Positions 1-9,542 of a DNA stretch of 64,000 nucleotides are shown one piece after another; the first letter of the stretch is position 1; every line of letters starts with the position of its first letter. The notes beneath the pieces are model-generated. The model was given only the letters and a program-made list of their open reading frames with translations, was not told where the DNA came from and ran no database searches. A program made the position numbers and the translations under genes. This stretch comes from DAIOEK01 sp963708715 (lineage in GTDB: Bacteria > Chloroflexota > Anaerolineae > Anaerolineales > Anaerolineaceae): NCBI GenBank assembly GCA_963708715.1, contig CAVPSU010000001.1, positions 1,116,001 to 1,180,000 on the forward strand, written 5' to 3'.

Positions 1-151
1 AAGCCGAGAGGATCGCGCCGCTTAGATGGACAATCAGGCTGCTGGCTGTCCCTCCAATTTTTTGACCCATCGCCCCGGCAATCGGAGACTGTATCCCTAC
101 TGCCACCCCACCCAATATTCCAACCAGCGCAACAAACAGGAAATCAGCCAT
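1..151 (-). CDS. YdcZ-like DMT-family transporter, N-terminal fragment
   Basis: The first 50 residues of an integral membrane protein that runs off the window start. The peptide begins MADFLFVALVGILGGVAVGI and continues with QSPIAGAMGQ and a second hydrophobic helix. The Gly-rich first helix followed by a small-residue-rich loop is typical of the short DMT transporters of the YdcZ (DUF606) type. The ATG lies a few bases after an AAGGG ribosome-binding site. Substrate is unknown. Only two membrane segments are visible, so the family assignment is tentative. Confidence 0.6.
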   Translation of the reverse strand, partial: MADFLFVALVGILGGVAVGIQSPIAGAMGQKIGGTASSLIVHLSGAILSA

Positions 152-280
152 CTTTTACCCTTTTCTTCATTACTTATTTATCATCAACTGATCACGATGA
201 ATGTAAGCTGCGTTCGAACTCGATCCACAATAAGCCAGACTATGATTTGCTAATTTCCGTACCTTTTGGATCTATACCTA

Positions 281-1524
281 TTATATGGGAACCTGGGATG
301 AATCTATTCCGCTATCTACTCCCACAAAAGGATCATTTTCCAGGAACTGAATTGACTTATCTGCAAAAATCAGGTTTCTGCCAGCTCGTTTTGCCAGATA
401 TAGTAGCTGATCAGAACGATGGGTAAGGGCGTCAAAACTAATATCAATTCCATTCAATTCGGCGATCCCAATAGAGAGTGTTACTGAGATGTGTTGATCA
501 TCCCAGATAAACTCGCTGGTTGATAACACTCGTTGAATCCTATCGGTAGCGTCCTGTGCTCCAACCAGAAAGGTCTCAGGGAAGCAGATGGCAAACTCAT
601 CTCCCCGGTTCTTCCCAAAAAATCAATGTCACGTATGTTATGTTGAATGACCTTCAGCGCATTTCTCAGGACCATATCTCCCGCTGCATGACCATACAGA
701 TCATTCACTTCCTTAAAAAAGTCAAAATCGAATGTTAATAATGAAAATGGGTGATTCAATCTTTCTGAACGTAAGAATTCCAGGGTCCCTAATTCAAAAA
801 ACACTCGGCGATTATTCACGCTGGTTAGTGAATCAATGGTTGCCAATTTTTCAAGGTCCTTTTGAGTGATCAGAAGATCATTGGAAAACTTTTGGGTGAT
901 GAGCATAAGGAAAAGAATGGTAGCTCCAACATGAGCAACAATCTCATAGTAAGAGAAGATCATATTGATGGGCGTTCGCGCCAACAAGCTCCGTTCCGTC
1001 GGATTCATCCACCAGACTATGACCCGGATCAACATGATCACGCAATAGGTATGTAAGATGAAGGAAATCGAATAATTAATTACTTTTTCGTTTGAATTCG
1101 AAAGTTTCGTTAGCAAATGAATGCAGGCAATTGAGTAAATTATGACAGAGATGGTGAGGATTGTATTTAGGATAACAGCACTATCCCTAACTTCAGTGAA
1201 ATAGATAAACAGTCCGGTAAAAATAAGGATGAATGGGATGCTGGATCTGACCCATCTTCGCATGCCATAGAAAGAACGAATAGCTTCCATCCTCAGAATA
1301 TATGCCAGCGCTGCAAAGGTGGTGGCGAGGACGATGGAGAATATTCCGGGAATCATCCCTCGCAGCCCATATTGTAAATATGCAAGAGCCGTGATAATGT
1401 TCGCCAGCGACCAATAACCAAAACCATCGTAGGTTTTTTGTGTCCGCCAATAAACTACCATTACAATTGCCAACAATACATTAAGAGACATTACACCAAT
1501 TGTGATTGTCCGAATATCAAACAT
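281..1524 (-). pseudogene. Membrane-anchored diguanylate cyclase (GGDEF) with a frameshift in the GGDEF motif
   Basis: The N-terminal ~215 residues form about seven membrane helices. A GGDEF domain follows (LATIDSLTSVNNRRVFFELG, then FDFDFFKEVNDLYGHAAGD), which would make cyclic di-GMP from two GTP. Near positions 600-606 the frame is lost: the first frame reads GRTGEMSL, while the second continues as GDEFAICFPETF and runs to ISVTLSIGIAEL and the end of the domain at 281. Inserting one G in the CCCC/GGGG run restores an intact R-T-G-G-D-E-F site and a protein of about 413 residues. This is either a consensus error or a loss-of-function mutation at the catalytic motif. The start at 1524 has a GGAG upstream. 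Confidence 0.85.
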
Positions 1525-1655
1525 GGATCTATACTTCTCCTCAAGAGTTGATCAAATCATGCACCAGACTATACAATATTGACTTTTACTTTACCTTATG
1601 AATGCTGACCATTGGAATTTAATTGGCGTAAATATTCCTTCAATTAGTAAGGGAA

Positions 1656-2255
1656 TCATAATTTATGGATCATTTCAATTTCCGCGGAAAACCCCAGCCA
1701 ACTCTTGAATATTCCCAGGTGGATGGACCGGACAGCTTTGAAACCTAACCGTTCGTATAATCGTTTAGCTGACGGGTTGGTATCCACGACTTCCAACCTT
1801 ACAGCCAGAAAGTCATTCACCTTCGCAAATTCCAAAACATGTTGTATCAGCCTCGTACCAATGCCTTGTCCCCTGAATTGCTCGTCAACCGCCAGGACAG
1901 AAATGCGCAAATCGGTTTTCGGGCAGGTCCCTTTCGTAAATAAATTCAAAACGATCCAACCGACCAATCCATTCCAGAATCCCAGATGCTGGATGCAATC
2001 CTGCACTGTTGGGCGGCAAAACGTCTTCCCACGAATATCCAGTCCTGCAACACCCAACAGCGTATCGCCGGATACGGCGGTCACCAGATACGCAGGGTCC
2101 AAACTCATGGAAATTAATTTTTGTACTTGCATTGGATTGTGTAGGAGAGGAAATAATTTTCGTCGAAATGCAGTGTACAAAATTCGAGCAGCATCTGCTC
2201 TATGATTTTCGACCAGTAACAAACGAATTTGTAATGGATCCATACTTCCCAACAT
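1656..2255 (-). CDS. GNAT-family N-acetyltransferase
   Basis: A 199-residue acetyl-CoA-dependent acyltransferase. The acetyl-CoA pyrophosphate loop is seen as VDEQFRGQGIGTRL (Q/R-x-x-G-x-G pattern) after the beta4 segment DLRISVLAV. The helix-beta end NPSAKRLYERLGFKAV is typical of GNAT enzymes that act on small molecules or protein N-termini. The acceptor cannot be predicted. A second in-frame ATG at 2243 (MDPLQIRLLL) could be the true start. It stands alone, oriented away from the uridine phosphorylase-like gene. Confidence 0.85.
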   Translation of the reverse strand: MLGSMDPLQIRLLLVENHRADAARILYTAFRRKLFPLLHNPMQVQKLISMSLDPAYLVTAVSGDTLLGVAGLDIRGKTFCRPTVQDCIQHLGFWNGLVGWIVLNLFTKGTCPKTDLRISVLAVDEQFRGQGIGTRLIQHVLEFAKVNDFLAVRLEVVDTNPSAKRLYERLGFKAVRSIHLGIFKSWLGFSAEIEMIHKL

Positions 2256-2411
2256 ATTCCCTTATTGTACAATTTTAATCTAGTCAAAAAGGTAAGGCAA
2301 GCTGCGTGAATCGAAGGATTCTTTTTAATATTGCAAATGCCTTTTTTATCAAGGGACTGATATCAAAGATTGGGCTATAATCAGATTCCATCCTTTCCAA
2401 TAGAGGTAAAA

Positions 2412-3191
2412 ATGAGGAATGAAGAAGGTCTGGCGTTTCATCTACATATAAAAGAGGGAGATGTCGGGAAATATATCCTCTTGCCTGGTGATCCAGCTCG
2501 TTGTGAAAAAATCGCAGCATTCTTTGATCAGCCCTACTTTGTCGCACAAAATCGGGAATATGTAACTTGGACTGGTTATTTGCACGGTGAGAAAGTATCG
2601 GTGGTATCCACCGGGATCGGTTGTCCTTCGACCGCCATCGCTGTGGAAGAATTGGTGGACATGGGGGCTGATACATTTATTCGGGTAGGTAGTTCAGGTG
2701 CGATGCAACCAGAAGCACGGATGGGCGACATTGCTATAGTCACCGCAGCAATCCGCGATGAAGGGACTAGCAGTCAATACCTGCCGGTTGAATTTCCGGC
2801 GGTTGCGAACCCGGATGTTGTCAGGGCGCTTCGGGAAGCTGCGAACAAGTTGGGGTATCGTTATTATTTGGGGATCTCCCAGTGTAAAGACTCTTTCTAT
2901 GGCGAAGTCGAAAGAACCCGGATGCCCATGGCAGATCATTTGGAAGAACGTTGGAAAGCCTGGGTTGCCGGTGGAGCAATCTGTTCTGAGATGGAGTCAT
3001 CTGTGATCTTTATCCTCTCGTCCCTCTATCGGAAACGCGCCGGCGGTACGATGCTGATGATCAATGAATCTGATCTCGGTGAATTGCAGGTGGGGGAGAA
3101 TGAAAAGAAAATGGCGGAATTTGATGCCGACAGGGTTATTCGAGTCGCAGTCGATGCCTTGAAATTGCTGATCGAACGAGATCGAAGCTAA
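2412..3191 (+). CDS. Uridine phosphorylase-like nucleoside phosphorylase
   Basis: A 259-residue member of the PNP/UDP phosphorylase family 1, which splits a (deoxy)ribonucleoside with phosphate into base and (deoxy)ribose-1-phosphate. Visible signatures are ILLPGDPARCEKIA near the N-terminus (phosphate site), STGIGCPSTAIAVEEL, VGSSGAMQPE, and CSEMESSVIFIL (the ME pair that contacts ribose). ATG 2412 is chosen because AGAGG lies just upstream; a longer open frame has no such site. A strong terminator follows. Its product could, after isomerisation, become the deoxyribose-5-phosphate used by the DeoC of the microcompartment locus 37 kb away; that link is inference only. Confidence 0.85.
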   Translation: MRNEEGLAFHLHIKEGDVGKYILLPGDPARCEKIAAFFDQPYFVAQNREYVTWTGYLHGEKVSVVSTGIGCPSTAIAVEELVDMGADTFIRVGSSGAMQPEARMGDIAIVTAAIRDEGTSSQYLPVEFPAVANPDVVRALREAANKLGYRYYLGISQCKDSFYGEVERTRMPMADHLEERWKAWVAGGAICSEMESSVIFILSSLYRKRAGGTMLMINESDLGELQVGENEKKMAEFDADRVIRVAVDALKLLIERDRS

Positions 3192-3236
3192 AATAATCTG
3201 ATTCTTGTATAGAGGTAGTAAACTGATGAAGTATAT

Positions 3237-3275
3237 AAGAGGTCTGAATGAATGATCACTCAGACCTCTTCCTTT
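3237..3275 (+). terminator. Rho-independent terminator after the uridine phosphorylase gene
   Basis: An 11-bp perfect stem (AAGAGGTCTGA at 3237-3247 against TCAGACCTCTT at 3260-3270) is followed by CCTTTT. It lies between convergent genes, so it may serve both. Confidence 0.8.
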
Positions 3276-3292
3276 TAAAGGATCTTGCTTAC

Positions 3293-4270
3293 CTATTTAT
3301 TTTCTTTATCCATTTGAGGTTTTTCGGCTTCTTCCGTTTCACTGGAAGCGGTATCCATCCGATCCAATGCGACGTCATTCCAGGATGATGGATCATTGAT
3401 GGGTTCCATGTGGGTGACGATGTTGACATTCGGGATTTCTTTCCGAATATTTGCTTCGATTTGCTCTAACAACCGATGCCCACGATCCACAGTCCACTCA
3501 TCCGGAACCAGAACATGGAAGGTTACAAAACGCCGTATACCCGCCTGCCTTGTTCGTAAGGCATGCACCTGAACACCACTTTTAAGATAGGGGGTCAGTA
3601 CCTGCTGAAGCGCGGTTTGTTCCTCGGCTGGCCAGGCTGTGTCCATCAATCCGGAAACTGATTGCCGGACAATTGAGACTCCTGTCCGAATGATATTTCC
3701 GGCAACGATCAGTGCCACCAGAGGATCCAGAATATTCCAACCCGTGATGGCAACCGCGCCGACTCCAACCAAAACACCGGCTGATGTCCATACATCAGTC
3801 AGCAAGTGTTGCGCGTTTGCCTTCAAAGTTATGGATTCGTAATCTCTGGATGCACGCAAGAGCACCAGAGCGACACCCAAATTAACCAGTGATGCCACCA
3901 CCGATACAATTAATCCCAGTCCTATTTGTTCAAGAGCTTTTGGAACGAGTAATCGTTGAATGGCAGCATACCCAATACTGATCGCCGCGACCATGATCAA
4001 AGATCCCTCGACACCGCTTGAGAAATACTCCGCTTTACTGTGACCATAAGCATGTTCATCATCTTCCGGTCTTGCTGCAATGGTCAGCATTGTTAAAGCC
4101 ATCAGCGCCCCAACCAGGTTCACGATCGATTCGAGGGCGTCAGACAACAACCCGACAGAGCCGGTAAGAAAATAAGCGACTGCTTTTAAGACGATCGTAA
4201 TTAAAGCTGCCGCTATGGAAAGCCAGGCAAAACGAGTCAAAGAGGCGCGATTAGTGATTGATCCAGTCAT
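3293..4270 (-). CDS. Cation diffusion facilitator (CDF) metal transporter
   Basis: A 325-residue CDF antiporter expected to export divalent metal (Zn, Fe, Mn or Co) in exchange for protons. Six membrane helices lie in residues ~12-210. TM2 carries GLLSDALESIVNLVGA (the S-D-A-x-E-S metal-site signature) and the loop after it HAYGHSKAEYFSSG. TM5 carries H-x3-D in AQHLLTDVWTSAGV. A cytoplasmic C-terminal dimerisation domain follows (VHALRTRQAGIRRFVTFHVL), ending in an acidic tail. The first-helix and TM5 residues needed for transport are present. Metal specificity cannot be read safely. Confidence 0.9.
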   Translation of the reverse strand: MTGSITNRASLTRFAWLSIAAALITIVLKAVAYFLTGSVGLLSDALESIVNLVGALMALTMLTIAARPEDDEHAYGHSKAEYFSSGVEGSLIMVAAISIGYAAIQRLLVPKALEQIGLGLIVSVVASLVNLGVALVLLRASRDYESITLKANAQHLLTDVWTSAGVLVGVGAVAITGWNILDPLVALIVAGNIIRTGVSIVRQSVSGLMDTAWPAEEQTALQQVLTPYLKSGVQVHALRTRQAGIRRFVTFHVLVPDEWTVDRGHRLLEQIEANIRKEIPNVNIVTHMEPINDPSSWNDVALDRMDTASSETEEAEKPQMDKENK

Positions 4271-4397
4271 AAGAATAAATCATATCACAGGAAGTATTTC
4301 TATACTCCCGTGAGAAATTGGATATTAGAAAGCTCAGAAATAAGTGAATTGGCAAGAACTATAGTTAAATAGTTCCTGCCGACTCTGGTCAGATCAT

Positions 4398-4568
4398 TTA
4401 CATACCTTTGGTGACAGTTGCAACTAACATGATTGCCAGACCAATCACGACAAACCAGAATTCATTGCCGCTGACCACTGGAATCTTGACCAATGTGGCA
4501 AGAATGCCAAGCGCCCCGAAGATCAAGGCGATCCACCAGGTTACATTTTTAGGTGCAGATGTTTTCAT
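4398..4568 (-). CDS. Small two-helix membrane protein (56 aa)
   Basis: A short gene with a very good ribosome-binding site (AGGAGG five bases before ATG at 4568). The 56-residue product starts MKTSAPKNVTWWIALIFGAL and has two hydrophobic helices separated by a short polar loop (VKIPVVSGNEFW). The second helix ends KGM. No family was recognised. It lies alone between the CDF gene and a 260-bp non-coding stretch. Coding status rests on the strong RBS and clean two-helix topology. Confidence 0.6.
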   Translation of the reverse strand: MKTSAPKNVTWWIALIFGALGILATLVKIPVVSGNEFWFVVIGLAIMLVATVTKGM

Positions 4569-4831
4569 TTTTTCCTCCTAATTACATTATAGTAATGTTT
4601 TTCGTCGAAATATTCTCAAGCTTGGAACAATTTTTATTGGCTCGCGAATTTGTATGAAGAAAAGACCTCACGTAGTGCAATACATTTGGATCAATTCTCG
4701 ATTACGATGCAAGAATAATTCTGCCCGGATGAATATGTTGTATCGTGTGGAACCGAGTACGTGATCTTTTCACCTGATAACCTAATCATATTACTTGATC
4801 TGAAAATGTATAAATTCCAAACCTATCCGTA

Positions 4832-5866
4832 TTAATCGACTTTAAAGGATGCCTCGCTGACAGAGTTTACTACTTTCAATGCCCGCAAAGTGACCCATTT
4901 ATTCGGCTTACCCTTTTCGCCAAAATCCACCCAGGATTTACGAGCGTATTCATACTCCAGATTCCATCGCCCCTGGCTATTTTGTTTGGAATGGATTAAA
5001 GATATTAACCCAGTCATCCTTGGATCTGATCCATATCCTAAACCTATCAGTGATTCAGCCACTTGAAGCAAATCAGTCACATAAAAGACTGGAAATCCAA
5101 ATTTCCACCAATTTCTGCTCGGGCGATTTTGATCACGAGACGGCCAGGTCGCTTTGATGAGGTCGACACTGAACAGGAAATCCAAACCTGTTTGAATAGC
5201 ACGTTTTATTTGAGGTGTTAACTTTGCTTGAGGGAGGATACTAAAAGCAAGCATTACCTTTGCGGCACCCCACGCGCAGGGAAGTTGTGAGTTTGCGCCA
5301 CACCCAAAATTAGGCCCGGTCTTAACTGAATTGTAATGTTCAATAGCTGTTCGATCGCCGGCATTCGCAATTCCATCGCCTGTCTCGCTTCGCGCCATCC
5401 AGTCAAAAACCTGGACCAGTCGAGGATCTTCAAATCCCAGAGCAAGCATTGCCCAACAGAGGTTTCCCTGGAGACAGTCAAATGTTCCCGACGGTAAGCC
5501 ATTATAGGTAAGCTGCCCTGAAGCTGCGAGGGATCGATCCAATAGATACTTGCAAGCCTGGTTGATCCTTTTATCGTCATTGGCTCTTGCGCCCAACTGT
5601 GCCAGGAGAATGATCGACCAGACTGTCGATCGGTATTTTGGGTTGTATCCCGGTCCAGCCTTCGCCCAATATCCTTCAGGTTCCATCGCTTCCAGAATGA
5701 TCGATATCGGACCATGGAGATGCGCTTCTTTTCGCGCTTGGATCAATTCAGGGTCATCTGGTTTATATTTCAATACATCACGCAGCGCCAGATACCGGAC
5801 ACCAGGTTCACCTGGATCCAATAACCATTTCAGTACATCATTATTTAGATTCACCAAAGGGTCCAT
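4832..5866 (-). CDS. Alpha/alpha-toroid (prenyltransferase/squalene-cyclase-like fold) protein
   Basis: A 344-residue protein of the terpenoid-cyclase/prenyltransferase alpha/alpha barrel type. Helical repeats are visible with G-x-W and Q-x-x-x-G-R-W elements (EPEGYWAKAGPGYNPKY, TVWSIILLAQLGA, NSQGRWNLEYEYA). It lacks a DXDD or DDXXD catalytic motif, so cyclase activity is unlikely; such proteins are often mis-named nitrogen fixation protein NifH. Cys-rich spots (FDCLQGNLCW, NFGCGANSQLPCAWG) are notable. It starts 24 bases after the GyrI-like gene, so the two form an operon. A paralogue lies at 52291-53268. Confidence 0.75.
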   Translation of the reverse strand: MDPLVNLNNDVLKWLLDPGEPGVRYLALRDVLKYKPDDPELIQARKEAHLHGPISIILEAMEPEGYWAKAGPGYNPKYRSTVWSIILLAQLGARANDDKRINQACKYLLDRSLAASGQLTYNGLPSGTFDCLQGNLCWAMLALGFEDPRLVQVFDWMARSETGDGIANAGDRTAIEHYNSVKTGPNFGCGANSQLPCAWGAAKVMLAFSILPQAKLTPQIKRAIQTGLDFLFSVDLIKATWPSRDQNRPSRNWWKFGFPVFYVTDLLQVAESLIGLGYGSDPRMTGLISLIHSKQNSQGRWNLEYEYARKSWVDFGEKGKPNKWVTLRALKVVNSVSEASFKVD

Positions 5867-5890
5867 GCTTACTGCCTGCGCGTATAGATT

Positions 5891-6550
5891 TCAGATTCCT
5901 CCCTGGTCAATATTTTTTACAGGATGGCGCAAGACCGTTTTAAGCTTCTCTGGGGCTGACTTTCGCGGATCTCCCAGGTAGATCTCGTGATGTTTCCCAC
6001 CCAATCCAACCAGATCTTGTACATCATTTTGTTTCATAAAATCATGCATTAGATCGATCGTGCCAGGCTCGGTTGCATAAGGACCGATGTGCATGATCTG
6101 CGCGCAGAGTCCTTCTTCAAAGAACTCAAGCTTTAACCGATCGAAAATGGGTAAAGTGCCCTTTTTTTTTCGTAATACTGCCATTCCTTCGTCGAACACA
6201 GCCTGGCTTATCAGATCAGGCTGCATGATCAACAATGTAAAGCTCCAATTGTCTTTTATATTAATATCAAAGAAGCCATCTTCCACCCACCACAATCCTT
6301 CCAATGCCATAACCGGGTAATCGACCGGGTTCTCTTTCGCTTTCTTCGACATAAATTTTAACGTGTATGAAATCCCATAGATAGCCTGGGTCGCATCCGC
6401 AAAGCCGAGGGAGGTCTCTGGAGATGATCCTTTCTCGATCACGCCATCAATTACGATATAGTTCAGCCGTGGTACTTGAATCAATTCTGCTTTTTTTGAG
6501 GATGGTTCGTAGAGGTTCTTGTAACGCTTCTTAAGATCCAGAATTTCCAT
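5891..6550 (-). CDS. GyrI-like small-molecule-binding domain protein
   Basis: A 219-residue stand-alone GyrI-like (AraC effector-binding/SHS2) protein. It opens with LDLKKRYKNLYEPSSKK and VPRLNYIVIDG, the usual start of the longer soluble GyrI-like group. A central EGLWWVEDG and a late CAQIMHIGPYATEPGTIDLM match the domain's ligand-cradle strands. These proteins bind small hydrophobic or cationic molecules and some hydrolyse cyclopropanoid toxins; the role here is unknown. AGGAG precedes ATG 6550. It is the upstream gene of a pair with the toroid protein. Confidence 0.8.
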   Translation of the reverse strand: MEILDLKKRYKNLYEPSSKKAELIQVPRLNYIVIDGVIEKGSSPETSLGFADATQAIYGISYTLKFMSKKAKENPVDYPVMALEGLWWVEDGFFDINIKDNWSFTLLIMQPDLISQAVFDEGMAVLRKKKGTLPIFDRLKLEFFEEGLCAQIMHIGPYATEPGTIDLMHDFMKQNDVQDLVGLGGKHHEIYLGDPRKSAPEKLKTVLRHPVKNIDQGGI

Positions 6551-6653
6551 GTATTCTCCTGGGACTAATTAAATTTTAGCTATAACGGATGGATGGAAAC
6601 ATGGTCCCGCCAACTGCGACCTTCATTCTATATGTCTCTTCTGATTATACAAA

Positions 6654-6692
6654 AACAGGTCGATGAGTCAATCTTAACCTCATCAACCTGTT
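6654..6692 (-). terminator. Terminator downstream of the SDR gene
   Basis: Imperfect hairpin: AACAGGTCGATGAG (6654-6667) pairs with CTCATCAACCTGTT (6679-6692). On the minus strand it is followed by a T run (TGTTTTTGT), as expected for the end of the gene at 6749. Confidence 0.7.
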
Positions 6693-6748
6693 AATTCAGA
6701 TCAGCCCTGTTTTACTGATCTCATATTTGCCGGTAACCTGATATTGAA

Positions 6749-7939
6749 TTAGCGTTGAGAAAGAAGTGATTCCAGATCCATCACTTCTTTCTGCCAGTAT
6801 TGGATCGTTCGGACCTTTTCTTCCTGCCTTAACGGATCAGATTCATTTCCACCAGCCATCGATTGCAGATGCCCGAAAAAACCAGATAATTTTTCCAGGT
6901 GAATGTTTTCATGATCTGGTATGTTTGCTTCAAGCCGACCACGCAACTGATCCAGTTTTTGGAGCCAGCCTTCCACAGAATCGCCTGACCATTTCTTAAA
7001 ATCTTGAAAAGCCCATTGCTGCTCTATTACCGGGCGATCTGACCATTGAACCGACTGTTGAGAAAGGGTTGTAATGATGCTCCTGCATAGAACCGCCGCT
7101 TCTTTTCGGATGCTTTGAGGGAGTTGTTCCATTCGGGAAGGTATCACTCCAGATAAATTAATACCCGCAGCCTTTAATGCTAACCTGGATGTGATCTCTT
7201 GTCCTCGAAAATTATTGGCTAATACAACAGCCGCTGCAAATCCAGCGCCAGCAGCCTCTACAGACATCTCATCACTTCGTTGAATAAACTCATCCACTGT
7301 AATTCCGTATATCGGTGCGAGCACTTCTATACATTCCATCGCCCGGTTTGTGCGGACCAAACCCGGATTGATTGAAAAACAGGATACATTTTTCCCCTCC
7401 AATTCCACGTTCATGGTTGTAGACAGGCGCACCTGTGCTTGCTTAAATGTCTCATAGGCTGTCAGATAAGCTTCCCCAAGGGAAGCAACACTGACGAAAA
7501 CGCCATCATTACGTTTAATCATCCCGGGGAGGAATGCGATAGCCATCAATGCCGGTCCGCGAAGATTGACCCGATAACTCGCATCCCACTGGTCAATTGG
7601 AACCTTCGGCGCAGAACCGATGGGCGTGATCGTGGCATTATTGATAACAATGGATACAGGACCGAAGGTGTCTTCAATGGTCATCTTCAAATGATTCACG
7701 CTCTCTTCAAGACCAACATCCGTCTGAATGAAAACTGCGGTACCCGGACCCAATAATTCGGTGATCTCCGCCGCAGCGGAATGGCCGGTCGTCGAGTTAA
7801 TCTCTGCAATGATCACCTTCGCTCCAAGCCAGGCTAACGATTTTGCGGCTTCCAACCCTATCCCCTGTCCAGCTCCAGTAACGATGGCAACTTTTCCTTG
7901 AAGGCTGCCGGGTTGCAGGTTTCCAGTGCTGATCAACAT
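6749..7939 (-). CDS. Short-chain dehydrogenase/reductase with long C-terminal extension
   Basis: A 396-residue SDR. The Rossmann start GKVAIVTGAGQGIGLEAAKS has the T-G-x3-G-x-G motif, and INNATI replaces the usual NNAG. The catalytic pair is in AYETFKQAQV (Y-x3-K), with the serine in VSVASLGE. After about residue 250 an extra ~145-residue helical tail of unknown function follows, with WSDRPVIEQQW and an NIHLEKLSGFFGHL segment. The start at 7939 has a perfect GGAGG five bases upstream; a longer open frame upstream is not supported. Substrate unknown. Confidence 0.8.
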   Translation of the reverse strand: MLISTGNLQPGSLQGKVAIVTGAGQGIGLEAAKSLAWLGAKVIIAEINSTTGHSAAAEITELLGPGTAVFIQTDVGLEESVNHLKMTIEDTFGPVSIVINNATITPIGSAPKVPIDQWDASYRVNLRGPALMAIAFLPGMIKRNDGVFVSVASLGEAYLTAYETFKQAQVRLSTTMNVELEGKNVSCFSINPGLVRTNRAMECIEVLAPIYGITVDEFIQRSDEMSVEAAGAGFAAAVVLANNFRGQEITSRLALKAAGINLSGVIPSRMEQLPQSIRKEAAVLCRSIITTLSQQSVQWSDRPVIEQQWAFQDFKKWSGDSVEGWLQKLDQLRGRLEANIPDHENIHLEKLSGFFGHLQSMAGGNESDPLRQEEKVRTIQYWQKEVMDLESLLSQR

Positions 7940-8292
7940 TTCAACCTCCTCACGAGAGGTGAGGTCCGAGAATCTGAATGAGCGATGAAAAATAATCAGT
8001 CCTTTCCTGCTTTTCCTGTCAGAATCACTCCAAAATTGATTATTAATCCATTCAGATCTGGACGAACGTGCTTCTATCCTTAGTATACATATTCGGTTTC
8101 GGGGTTTTGGTATCTTTGTCACACCTTCATATGAATAATGCCGAAGATTTTTCAAGTAATATGCGATAAAAATATAGTCTTGAAATATCCTCGTAAAAAT
8201 TCACATATATGGGGATATGGTCCGTAAAAAACGGATCATCTGAATGATTCAGTTCATTAATATTCTGCAGGAGGTTTGAGGTAGATACGTAT
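7940..8292. other. Intergenic stretch between SDR and MFS genes
   Basis: 353 bp containing the SDR promoter region (minus strand) and the 3' flank of the MFS gene. A small hairpin (GGTCCGT/ACGGATC around 8219-8238) may end MFS transcription. No convincing gene was seen. Confidence 0.5.
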
Positions 8293-9474
8293 TTATTTTT
8301 TTGGAAGGAAGAATAACAGGGGCACAGAAGCAAAAGCCAGTGCAACACTTCCAAAAAAGACCGGTCGCATGCCAAATTTATCTGAAAGTATCCCGACGAT
8401 CACGACCACAATAGAACGCAGAATAAAGCTGGTGGACATATATACACCGTTGGATAAAGCCCGATTATTCACAAACCGGGGCTGGATCATCGAGAGGAAG
8501 GCGGGATTTGCTACAAACGCACACAGACCGACCCCAATCAGCATTACTAATTGGATCCATCCATGCGTCATCAAAAAGCCGAATGAAAAGACTGCTGAGA
8601 ACAATGTACCCAAAATGGCGATTGTCCGTTGTCCGATCCGGTCGCTGAAAATACTCATCAGTACGTTGCCAACCGTCCCACTCAATTCCACGATTGCCAG
8701 GGATACCCCCGCCAGTGCGAACGCTGACCCTTCGAGAGTCATGAAAGTGGGCAGATAATTGACGATATTCGCATTCAAAAAACCTGTCAGAAAAGTGACC
8801 GCCATGATAGGAAACATCAATCCCCGCATCTGCATTAATGCCTCGCGAACCGGCAAACCCGCTTCCGCATGGGCAGCCCGTACGGTGGTAATGTCTTTCA
8901 ACTTGAACCACAAGATCAGCGAAGCCAGCATCCCGAAGGCCATCAGCCAGGGCAAACCACGGATGGTCAGAGCGCCAATGGTTGCCACGACGACCAGTGG
9001 TCCGATCCCGAAACCCAATTCACCGCCCACCATAAAGAATCCCATCCCGCGTCCAACCTTGCGGCCTGCGCGTTCTCCGACCATGGCAGGGGCAATGGCA
9101 TGGAAGCCGGCGGTGCTAAATCCAGCCAGGAGCATCAACACCGAAGCCATACCAAAACTGGGAGCGATCCCCAGCAATGTGATCAGCACCCCCGAAAAAG
9201 TCGGCGCCAGGATCACCAGCAATTTCAGATTTTTCCGGTCTGCCAGATGACCGATGAAAGGCTGCAGCAGATTGGGGATCTGACTGAATGCGGATAGTAA
9301 TCCCGCCTGCGTGGTGCTTAATCCAAGATTACTGATCAGTAACGGCAGGATGGTGGGCAGGTAAGAGAAGTAAGTATCATGCGCGCCATGAGCAGCCGCC
9401 ACCGTGACGATCTCTGCAGTATGAAATGTATCTTCGTATGGCTTATCCAGAATTATAGGCGCAGCGTCATCCAT
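8293..9474 (-). CDS. MFS transporter, fosmidomycin-resistance (Fsr)-like
   Basis: A 393-residue, roughly 12-helix major facilitator. The start of the domain (AAAHGAHDTYFSYLPTILPL, then LSTTQAGLLSAFSQIPNLLQ) strongly resembles the Fsr/fosmidomycin-resistance branch, which exports small drugs or sugars. The A-motif-like loop GHLADRKNLK follows TM2. ATG 9474 is preceded by AGAGGAG; the frame stays open upstream but the extra residues resemble nothing. Its promoter region lies directly against the truncated CPA2 remnant, so its upstream context is probably the product of a rearrangement. Confidence 0.8.
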   Translation of the reverse strand: MDDAAPIILDKPYEDTFHTAEIVTVAAAHGAHDTYFSYLPTILPLLISNLGLSTTQAGLLSAFSQIPNLLQPFIGHLADRKNLKLLVILAPTFSGVLITLLGIAPSFGMASVLMLLAGFSTAGFHAIAPAMVGERAGRKVGRGMGFFMVGGELGFGIGPLVVVATIGALTIRGLPWLMAFGMLASLILWFKLKDITTVRAAHAEAGLPVREALMQMRGLMFPIMAVTFLTGFLNANIVNYLPTFMTLEGSAFALAGVSLAIVELSGTVGNVLMSIFSDRIGQRTIAILGTLFSAVFSFGFLMTHGWIQLVMLIGVGLCAFVANPAFLSMIQPRFVNNRALSNGVYMSTSFILRSIVVVIVGILSDKFGMRPVFFGSVALAFASVPLLFFLPKK

Positions 9475-9542
9475 GATGGGTTTCTCCTCTGATAAAGAGG
9501 AAATTATACTTCTGTTATAGGAGATCGGAGATCGCAGCAGAG

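Noticed and set aside
1705..2205. Plus-strand open frames over the GNAT gene (and similar antisense frames elsewhere)
   Set aside because: They are antisense shadows of clearly conserved genes with no independent RBS.
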